64,000 nucleotides of DNA from Hofstenia miamia. Its lineage: Eukaryota > Xenacoelomorpha > Acoela. The position numbers and the translations under genes are program-made. The notes under the pieces are model-generated. The model was not told the DNA's origin. It was given only the letters and a program-made list of their open reading frames with translations, and searched no databases. The stretch lies in contig SCFE01000103.1 in NCBI GenBank assembly GCA_004352715.1, forward strand, positions 460,846 to 524,845, in the 5' to 3' direction. Below, piece after piece: positions 28,601 to 40,600 of this stretch. Every line of letters starts with the position of its first letter. Within the stretch, counting starts at the first letter, position 1.

Positions 28601-31600
28601 CTAATATAAAACCAGTGAACGTTCTGTTGTTGAATTTCGTCTTAGAGATTTTAATTAAATGTAAATTGAGCCTTAAGTTTTTAATATGTAACGAAATCCA
28701 AATTAGTGTGCAGAAAAGATAGAAATAAAACCAAATCAGTAGTCTAGGTTATTATTTTTATTAATATTATAATAGCTTTACAAAAACACTAATTGTGATA
28801 GTATATCAAAAGAGGTAAAAGGCTATTCCGTGGATTTCAAAGGTAAGTTTTGAAATAAATTTACAGAAAACTTGCGATAGAAACAGTATAAACCAATATT
28901 TCCTTGTATCACATGCCAAACTAACGCCAGGAAATGGAAATAACTGCCTTTTCAAGCCTTCGTTGAAGATTAAGTACCAAGTAACAATTCCCATCTTTTA
29001 CTATTAAGAAGTGTATGTCATAACCAATTAATTCATTCCGAAAAAAATTCAAATTTGTAAATACTTTTAGCAAAATTTGATTGATGATCTTTAATTTTCA
29101 AAATTTAGTTAGTTTAAAACAATATAATTCAATATTCGAACACTTAGATAATGATGGGTTTTAATGACTCTCGAATAAAAGGCAAAGAGGTGGTTAATCG
29201 GGCAGATATTGTTAACATTCGCTCTGATACGTGGATAGATATGCGGAATGTCATCTTCCATTCTACTGTCGACCGATCACTTTTCGTTGATAAACGTCAA
29301 ATCATTCTACAACCACTCGATGCATGTCGCTATGAAATCATGCGTTTCACTGTTCCTAAAGTATTTTACAAGGTAGACTTTCATTCGTTCTTTTTTACTG
29401 TTATGCTTTTCAATCCGTTATGGTACACTGTGTAAGAAGAGTATGCCATTTTAAGCCTATTTGCCACAGGGGTTTAATTCCGCTCCTCTAAACTTTTTAA
29501 ACTTTTGTTCACAATTTCGACATTTTATGTTTGATGCAAAATAAAAGTCTAAATTGATGTCCATCTCCTCAAAGGTCTCAATTGTCAATTTTGGCATAGT
29601 TTGCCGAAGCCAAATCTGGCCAAAATAAATAGTTGTTACTATACTCATTCAGAAATGGAACCAGTTTCCTCTTTATACATTTCTCGATATAAACCTCTTT
29701 AGTTACTGTTTGCCTAGATGGTTCGAAATAGGGTTTAGAAATCCCTTTGTCACTGATGGCAAGCCAAATTAGTGCCTCAAATTTCTTTGTTTCGATATAT
29801 TTTGAACATGTAGGTGCATCACCTCGTTCTGTCGCATAATTATACTGATATCTGCCAATTTTTGGATGACTTAAGCGGAAATATTACTCATCATCCATTA
29901 CAATGCTAATTTCTTCTGGCGAATTGCACAATTGTCGGTAGAGTTGGTCAATTCTTTGAACTTGTTTTTCTTTCTGTGTCTCTGTTGTTTTCTTAAATGC
30001 TTTCATACCACTCTCCGGCAAGATTTTATTCACGTAAGGTTGAGAAATCCCATATTTTTGGGCCAAGTCTCTTTGAGATGGACCATTCGCTCGGGTTATA
30101 TCTTTAATCATCTTTGATTTTGTAGCATCATTCATGAGCTTCGAAGACCGACCAGAAACGATTTTTCTCTCAGTGCTTCCTGAATTGTCATAGTTTTGAA
30201 TAATACTGTATATTGTGGAGCGAGAAATACCCACGGAGGTAAAATGTTCCATAATCTGACTCTTTTTCATTTCTGGATGGTTTGCATAAACTCAACGATC
30301 AGCTCGCGCTTTTGCTCCTCATTGAGATTATTCATATTAAAAATTATATCCAATTAATCGATAATACTGTGTCACGTGGTTCCTTTTTGACTGATTGTTT
30401 TTAATAATTTATTTGGTTGTAAATTTATTGCTTTTATTATGGCTTATTTGTCCAGATTTTTAGTGATAATCCGTTAGACAACATTCGAAATTCTAATTCT
30501 GACTCAACTCGAATTTTATAAGACTGACCCGACTCAACCCGAAGCACAAATATCCCAACTCGCAAGCCTCTAGTCGTGACCATAAAGCCCATGTCCCTCT
30601 TCATTCNATCCAATTAATCGATAATACTGTGTCACGTGGTTCCTTTTTGACTGATTGTTTTTAATAATTTATTTGGTTGTTAATTTATTGCTTTTATTAT
30701 GGCTTGTTTTACTTATTGTATTTTGTCCAGATTTTTAGTGATCACCCGTTACGTACTGAATGCGTTGCCAACTTGAACTCGTCACTACAGATGGCCAATT
30801 TCCGATACAAAAATTGCAAACTGATTTTTGCAAAAAAAAATGCAGTATTTATACTATGCCAAAATAATAAGTGATAGCGACACATTTACTGTAAATAAAT
30901 ACAAAAATTTCAGGAAAAATAAGAAGTCTATACTGGAAATATCAATGATGATACTGTTTGAGATGGGGTGCGTGACTTTAGATTTTCTAAATTTGATTGT
31001 GAGTGTATCCACTTGACGATTAGATGCTTAGAGTATATCAACAATGTCGCCAGAACATTTTCTAGGTATCTTCCGCCATGAAGATTCCAGGAATTGAACG
31101 TGCAAGCCAAGTTCCACGAATCTGTGAGTATGATGTCACCATTCTGTGCTTTATCTAAGAAGATTATTGCAGCGTATAACTCTTTACGAAGTGTAGTGGT
31201 AGGAGTGTGTGAATTATAGGAGAAAGATTGTGCATCCGGATCAACTGTTCCAAACACAAAAGAGAGGCGACCGTGTACCAAATTCTTCCTGATAGATATT
31301 ATGTCGTAGGAGTCATGCGATTATCATAGCAGACGTCCGTATAAGGACTGCTCAAGTCGTAAGAGGACGGAATATGTTGAATAGACTTTTGAGAGGTCAT
31401 AAAAACAGATGTGACCGAGAGCTGATTGTCTTTGTTTCCATGATAATTGTGCAAGATCTAGTTCTACTATGATTTGAATCATGGCTCTTCTTTCCGGTGT
31501 GGCTGCAATGATGTGATCTGAGATAGAAAATAAATATCCTAGGTATTGTGCTTTCAGTAAGCCTAAAGAGGAATGTATTTGAACGCATGCAGTGTTGAGC

Positions 31601-34600
31601 TGGTTGTAAGAGGTTGGGCCATAAACGAACTGTATATACTTGAGATTGCGGCAGTATTACGAGGAGATTGTCAGATAGAATGTCAACCCAGTTTCTAGTA
31701 GGATGGTGCAGGTGTACGTGACAGTTAGCGCGTTCAAAAGAGTCTGTGAGCAAATGTTTGATATTAGGAATGGTCAAATGAGAAATCTTCTGGAGGAACG
31801 TTATAAAACAATGAATCGTAAAATCTGGTAATTTGAATTGCTGACCGAGTAGGAATATAGAAAGTCTGGGAGTAAAGAACTAACGTCCTCTGCTACTGCG
31901 GGGAACAGATCTTTTTCTGTTTGCTGGCGAGGGGAGCTTGGCGTTCCATCCATAGTTGGCGGCAGCAAGGATGTCGCTGATTCACTTTGCAGTCACTGAT
32001 TGTAACTCCTGGGAGACGTTCTCGTATTCACTGAGGATAGATTGTAAAATTTTTTGTATTTGTCACGGATCAGCGTTCTGGATGATTGAAGATTCGAGGT
32101 ATCTGATCGTTTACAGTACTAATTTGGTGAGGCTGAAACGGTCAAGAGTGAATTAATTGATTCTGTGGCATCGTGGGGATTATTTGAAGCACTTGTATGA
32201 CCATATTAAGAATTCTACTGCGTTGATTTAAGTTGAGCAAGACGGTTGCTAACCTTATCAAGGATGTTGAAGAGCTGTTCATCGCGGTTCTGAGATTGAG
32301 ATCTGGTTTTAGTTGCGAATTTTGTCAGACATGAATTTTGCGAGCTATGCAACAGGATTGTAATATGAGCTTCTCTGCAAAAACTAATTTTAATTAGGAA
32401 TAGCTTCGATCATACTTCACTTACATTTATATATAATTTATTTATTCTATCATTAGTTTACGAACCTTGTAAATAATTGCGAGACAGCGTTTCAAAATTT
32501 TCATGGCCATTTCATCTTGCAAATATTCTACATTTACATATTGGTATGCAGTAGTCTACTAAAAGTTAATTTGCTTAATTTCCGAAACAATAATTTTAAA
32601 ATGACACTTTTAAGGGTAATCGGATAATATAGTTTTCCATAAAACAAAATTAAAAAATGCATGTTATCCATCACCGAGGGTAACATTTATAACATCGAGC
32701 AGCTGATGTTGAATCTAGTATACACATATTCCATCTTAGACTCTGAAAATCAGTATTTTGATATTCTTCTACATTAAGTCGTTAAAAATTTCTCGTAAAT
32801 TTGCAACATCACGAAAGATTCTCTAAAGCAATACGTACTAGATGCATTACTTGCACTTAACTCATATTGTCCTTGAAAGGATTCGATGATGGTCGTGACA
32901 TGTTAGTCCATAGACAATTAAATAATAGTAACTAGATAGTGGAAATTCCAATTCAAACATTTTTCAAGGATTGGATTGGAGGAATTCCATTCGGTATTCG
33001 TATTTCAACGTTATAATTAACAAAATTTCAATGAATTTTGCGTAACCAACGTAGAACACAATCTACAATGTGGATTATCTGTTATAGAGTTTTGACTAAA
33101 CCTTTCGTTTGTCAAAAGACAGTTGCAACTTTCGCTCCGGGACCCTTTCATACATAATTGGATATGACAATGGGAATATTGTATTCTTTATTTCTTTTTT
33201 CCACATTCGAAGACAACGTTTGATTTTTTCAAAATTATTCAAATAGAGAAAAATGTTTAGCTTTAGGCTGATCAGTTCAACATGATTTATAATAAAATTC
33301 ACGAAATATTTGCAAGTTTATTTAATGCATTAAGATTACATATTGAGTTATTTTTTAATTAGTGTCACCATTAGCTTTTTTAAAAGAGATATCTGGTCAG
33401 AAATATGATTAATTTCAATTGTAGTTGGGGTCAGATTTTAGTCAGAAAAGTTATTATTGCTAATGGTAATGAGCTTAGCAAATGATCTATATGTACATAT
33501 ATATGGGTAAATTAAATATGATCTTCTGATTATATTAGTGTACCACCCAATGAATGCAAGTGAAGGGCATGGTGTTGATTCTTCAGAGGGTGGAGCAGAA
33601 TATAATGCTTATGTAAACTTTGCAATACCATATGAAGACTTTTTTGATGAATTTTAATAAAAATTTCATTATATTGTTCAAGACTTCATTATTTACTACT
33701 TCAATGTTTATTTAAATCGATTTGGAAAATATGCAATTAATAATGTAATTGTTTAATAGCTTTGTTTTTTGTTGCTCTGAAGCTAGATAGACCATGGTTG
33801 GTTTAAATATTGGAATTGAGCATACCCAACCAAAATATTGAGCTTAGTATTAGCTAAGACCCAATACCCAATGTTGTGATATTGTGTTTTACATACCAAT
33901 GCTAGGCTGATTATAAAGTTCTCCCCAGACGTAGTCATCTGACATTCACAAAGTAGTGTGACATGTGGTGTTACGAGTTATAGATATTTCAATCCTCATA
34001 TTCAGAGTTCAGTCATTTTTGGCTTTGAGTAGAATTGCAGTATCTTCAATCCCTTCAATTTTACAGATAAGGCATTACTCGCTAAATGTTTGCTGGTGAT
34101 CTGTGATTAGTCAGGTTCATCAGTGTGTAATTGCTATTGCTTATAATTACATTACCTTCCGCATAAACTAATTACATTTTGCCATTGTTTGCTGCACTGT
34201 GGTGCCTTAAGCTGTTTACTGGGATTATTTAGGCTCATTCCAGACTAAGTGTAGTGAATCACTCAATTTGATGATGTCATAATAGGATACATATTCTGTA
34301 ATTGATTTGAAATACAACCCAATATGCTCTGTCATCGATTTAATATCTTAAACTTAATTTAGGTACAGCTATTGCTTTTTACAACCCAATTTTATAACAG
34401 TTACACGAATGTATAATTAACCTCCCTATATTTTTGAGCTGCTGCTCAATATATTCCAAAACTCATTATTTTTCTAAACTGAATGTCCAACCGTTGATAG
34501 ACCAAACATGTATAATAGGGGGGGGGTCAAAATTTTATTTTGCTTAACTGTGCATGGCAGGGGATTCAGAACACTACTAATATTTATTTCTCCAAGTATT

Positions 34601-37600
34601 TTTTATTTCCAAAGTTTCTAGATGGTAGCACATGGATTTCACTTATTTGTTGCTGCAAGGCTAGAAGTGCATTATTATAGCAGTTTAAGAAAACAGTAGG
34701 CTTTTTTAATTTTTTTGATAAAAAATTGAATACATTACAGCAATATTACTGTACAACTACTAAATGAAAGAGTTAAGATGACATTTATTTACATTTTATT
34801 TATTTCCACTGACTTTTTTGGTTAAATGAAGGCATGATTTCACGTGATTTGTTCATATTAAGGATGAAACAATGGCTTTGTTCATATCCAAAGCACTTCT
34901 CAGAGGCTTGTGTAACAGTGCTCACTGCTCTTTCAATTCCTTGACTGTTGCATGGATAAGGAGGTATCGCTAGAGATTTTTCTGCTGCTTTAAGGATTTC
35001 TATGTCCGTGAAACATCTTAAAATAGGGGGAGCAAAAATATCTTCCATTCGCCAGTCAATCATTTTATAATACTCTTCTGCTTCCAGGTTGAGGCTTTTG
35101 GGCAAACTGAAATTTCTAGATGAAGGGTCTGATTGGTGTCTGTGTTTATTTCTTGCTTGAGTTATGTACTTTGCAGCTGAAGTTTTAACATGTTTTCTGG
35201 TATCTGTAATCATTGAAAGAAGTATGTTTTCCGGAGAAGCAAAAAAACTGTTATTGAGCAAGACTTTTTGCATTATTTGTTTGTATGCAGACTTTGAGTG
35301 TCTTATTAAATTTGATAAAAACCAAAAATTGACTGCTCCTTCCGTTGCATTTGGGTGTTGTTTGATATAAAACCAGCCTGGAGCGTAACAGTTCAAAATG
35401 ATTTCAACAAGATCTTTCAACTCTTGACTTGGATCTTTTGTACAGACATAGAGTCTCATTATGCGGTTAGCCCTTGTTAGCCAACGTGCATGGTGGATGT
35501 TGCCTGGACTTTTCAAAGCCAAACTATTCTCTATGTATCCTTTTTGTACAGAAATGCATATATCATGCAAGTATTTCTGATCAGAACTTAGCTCGCCTCT
35601 TACCTCTCTTGAAAGTTCTGATACTTTCCCATGAATAATCTGAAAATTTATGGGTTGAATTTTGGTCAAGTCTTGCTTTATTTTATTCCCCACCTCACCT
35701 TTAAAAGTTTCTGGACCTGTTGTCCTTCCATCTATGTATTCAAAGATATGCCTGAATGGCAATTCGTTCATATGCAAAAGGCATATAAACCATTGAAGTG
35801 GCCTTTCTAGCTCGATTTCGAGCAACTTTATGATTTCTCCTACTCTTCATGTGTTAACAGGAGTACCGTCACATATAACTGCCTGCAACGTTTCAAAGCT
35901 TTCAGAATCATGCAGCATTGTTAAAATCTCGTTAGTTATGCATCGGGATGTCCCGCTGTCTACTGTAAGATGGTCTATGTAGCTACTCCCTGGTTCTTTA
36001 ACAATAGTATAATGTTCTTCTTTCACATTTCCATCCTTTGTAGCCGTCTCATCTTTCCTTCCATCAAATCCTATACAAATCATGTTTTTGTTTTCTGCCT
36101 TTGTTTTAACCAAATTCTTTTTGCCAACTCTATTTCTTTCTCTTTCTATTTTTTTTCTATCTAACATATTGGACTCGTTTAAAATACCCATATCTTCAAG
36201 TGGTGCATTGACTATGGCAGCGGCGGCTCTGCAACTGACACGGAATCTCTCAGCTGTTATAGCTAGTTTATTATAGCTATATCGGTTTTGGACGTTATCT
36301 TTCAGCTCAATGTCGGCTATAAATTCTCCATCGGCACTTTCATCAATTTCCATTTCTTCAAAACTAAATTCTTCGGAGTATATGCCAGATGATGTTGAGG
36401 GCTCCTCCTGTAATAATAATTTTCTTTTTGCCAGTTTCTCTTGTCTCTCTTCCGTTCTTCTTATTGTTCCTGTCCTTTGCCTATCTATACTGCCTAATTG
36501 ATTTTTTCTTTCTTTCTGTCCTACAAAAGCCTGCCATTCTTCTACAGGTATTCTGATCGTGCATCTACATTCGTCTCTTACCCTTATCGTAACAGTCGCA
36601 TGGACATACGTCAAACATAGCATCAAACTGTTTCATTTTGTTTAAAAAACCTTCATTTCTTCTGTTTTTTGGGATTTTGTTGATTTTATAAGCAGCATCT
36701 AGCAATCGACCAACTTTTGAAGCTATTCCATCAATGCTTATAGTTGGAAAAGAAAACCTTTGCCAAATTTTTTCAATGTCAAGCGCAACTTGCTGATAAC
36801 ATTCATAATTTGTTGTGGATCTTTTTCTTTCTATATCTTCCTTTTGTCTAAGGAAAAGATAGTGTCTCACAACATCTGCTCTTGAAGGAGTCATTGCCAA
36901 ATTAAACTCATCCGCCTGACCAAATGCAGAGTTCTCGGTTTTGCTTCTTGTATGTTTAGCCATTTTTTTATGAAGTTGGATTAGATTACCTAAAAGACTA
37001 GAGCTTTCTAATTTTTATTGTAAATTGCTATTTATTAGTCAAACTACACCTGTAAACAAATAAAATAATAGAACATGGACAAAAATACCAATAAAAAAGT
37101 CAACGATAGCATTTAAACTAGCATAAAAACAATATTAATTATTTGATGACGTCATAGTTGATGACATCACAAGGGATTTCGTGTGCTATCATCTATGGTG
37201 GTAGCATATCATTGAAATTTTTTGCACAAGTTATATAGACCCTACTAAACTCCAAGCATTGCACAGCTAATCGAAAATATTATTTGATGGTGTGTTCGAC
37301 ACACCCTAATGTATAATTGCATTCTTGGAAACAGAAACGATTCAAATACATCTGCTTTCAAATACTCAATTTTCAATATACAAATAGATTTATTCCTATT
37401 AATATAGGTGAATTTTGTTCACTTCTAAGAACACATTTAAATATGCAAAAATTCAACCAAATGTTTTAGAAATGTTGGCCATAACATTAAATATTTACTT
37501 GGTTTTACTACAGCGATTTATGACATTTGCTAATTGCGAAACTTATCACCTTTGAATTATTCATTTGTGCCAAAATCAATAATCTCAATGATCGAAACAA

Positions 37601-40600
37601 CAAGATTACAAATAACTGTTATGGGAAGTTGGCCGTCTTTTAGTTTTTTCGGATAGTTTGTTGTTTACACTTCTATTACACTGCTTATGCCTTCCTAAAA
37701 TGCTTGTAATAAGATTCTACAATGCATTCCATTTTATTGACTAATTTTCATATTCATCGCCTGGCAAGTGCAATGCCTCAAGTTTGTTGTCTATATTTTT
37801 GTTTTCGTAGCCATTTTCATAAAGTACATGTATAGCTTCTGCTAACTTTTGCAAATGCCAAGGCGTTTGGGATAGTTTTGTTTCAAATATCGATATAGAA
37901 TATTTATGAAATTCTACTTTCTGATCATGTGTGTGTGTAGCCGTATTCATGAAGTACATTTATTGTTTCTGCTAATTTTGTTACAGCATATATATATACA
38001 GTCTTGACCTTCCAATCATATAAGTAAGTTTCTACGTTGTCCTTGAATGCATTGTCCATAAGCGAACAGTATTTTATAACATATTTATTAGTTGAAGTCC
38101 TTGAACAATTAAGTTCAGAACGTGTAGATCAAAGAACGTTTCGTCAGACTTCTACAGAAATGCTTTAACTTTATTGGCTGTTTTACCTCTGTTGCTTTCA
38201 CGTGTATTTTTAAACTGTAGATCATGCCTGAAAAAACAACCGCCTATCAATGTCATATTAACTAAATTCACTTTAAGTTACATTTAATTATCATTAAATT
38301 TTGATATATTGATTTTCCCATCGCTCTAATCATGGAATGTGCGTAAAACATAATACTTTCTGAATGAATCATTTCGTCGAAGTCACATGGACGTAGCTGA
38401 TAATCACAAAATTTAAGCTGTACCTAAGTTCACAAATAATAGAATAACGAAGTATCGTGAGAACTAGTAAATGATTTGACCAAATAATAAATATTTTGTC
38501 ATTGGATAAAAGTGCCATTACATCTTAGTTTTAGCTGCATCTGTTATGAAACATTTGGTTGAAGTTTTTCAAAATTTTCAAATGGGACAGTCAGCTTTTT
38601 GACCTACTTCCAGCTTTTGTCTGTAAATATTGATTTGAATTTATTTTTTAACAACTAGGTGGCAAACTTACGTATCATTTCGTTATTTGACATCTAACTT
38701 TGAATTCTGATAAATTAAAAATATAAAATTTATTTAAGAATTATGGGTCTTTATTAATTTATTAAAATGGTTTTTTTTAAAGAAACACATTCAAATTATA
38801 TTGTACTGTGTGCATTTTATGCTCCTTTCAGATTAACCTTATGAATTTATTTCTAGCATTTTTCTACATAGACTTTGAATATTGATCTGAATAAGAATTC
38901 GAAATCAGGAAAAAAATATTAGATTCAGGTTTACTCTGTGCATTACATTTTTGTTTAGGTACTTCCTATAAAGCCCATGGCTGCTATTTCAATGGATGCC
39001 TCTCAGTTTCTAGACATTCGCTTAGATCTTCTTCTGCCCTCAGTTCAAAGGTTAGACTGGGATTTCGATCCCACAGTGGGTCGCTGTCGTAACATTCGTT
39101 TCTCCTTGCCTCTTCCGCCTGTTATTGGACGGCGTCTCATGCGCGGTGAAGTAGCTGTGAAAGGAACAACTCGTCATTCCGGACTAACAGGTCGTGCCAC
39201 TGGCCCATCAGTGGATATGGAGTTAAATGCTGGAACTGCAAAATACGATCATCTCAGCAGCGCATTGCTGTGGAAAATCAATAAATTACCCGGAAAATCA
39301 TCAGGTTCTAAATTTTCATTTTGAACTAGACTAAGTTAGGATATATTAGTCTTATTACTAGCATATTTATGTCAATTCATTGATGTACGATTTCCAGTGG
39401 AATGTTTTCAAAAGTTTACTTTCTAGTGCTTCTTTTACATTTCAACTATCATAAGCTTGCAATGCAATAAGAAATTCCTTCCAAATACTTTATGAAATGC
39501 AGAATTTTAAACAGAACACCGGATCGTATGATATACGCTGTCTGCATTCGAACTGATTCTTTTCATTTAACATAGAGTCCATTAGCTTATCATTTATTTT
39601 CGGGCTGTGATCGTTTGCTTAATGCTGAATTTTGAAAATTTTAGAAAAATATATTATATAAAATCAAAATAGTCTTTAAATGATCGTGTATATGAATATG
39701 GAGAATTCAGTTACGCATTATATGATTGGATATTTTAATTTCATGCACATTTGTTTTTTAAATTTTGTAAGTTAACATATCCCCAACCCTAAACCCGAGT
39801 TTCTACTAACACAAAATTTTAACAATTCTAAACATATCTGTGAGCTTATTAGCACGGATTTGCTAATGCGAGGCTATTCATTGGTGTTCTTTTTAATCAC
39901 AGGGAGCTGCACATATTAGACGAAGAGGTTTTTGTCAAGCATACGACATATACCAAATTTACTTCTAATTATAAGTTTTTGTTGGTTTCTGCAAGTTCGA
40001 TCGTAATCCAAGAACTATTCTTTGTATGCCCCAAACACAGTTTCCGATTTCATTTTACCATAAAATAGAACGGTTAAACTTTAAATATCGTAAAGGCGAA
40101 TAAAGATGTTGACCAAATTCAAAAACTTTTTTAGAATGATAAATTGGATATTGTATAAACATATAATTTAATGTTTTATTATTTTTTACATGCTAACTGC
40201 AATAGATTACGATAACGAAGGCAGCCTCCAATTAAATCCTGCAACTGCACATGTAGTAGTATTTCATCTAATAACTTGGAATTATTTGGCTTCTATAAAA
40301 TTGTGTTCATAATTAACAATAAACGAATTCGACTGCAAAATACGCGTTTCATGAAACCGAGATTCTAAGGAAAAATATTATTATTGTAGAGGCTGAACTC
40401 AGAACTTTTCTATACAAAGCTTAAATTTCCTAAATTTAAAGTGATTTGTTTCAAAAATATGCGCCACTTGGGGCAAATATTGGGAGGGCTCCACCCCTGT
40501 TACTTAGCCTCTGGCCGACAATTTGACTGGGTTTGGGCGTGCTTTCTACAGCGTAGTTTCTCTCTAATTCTCCCAAAATTTCGAAGTTAGCCCTCTTTAA

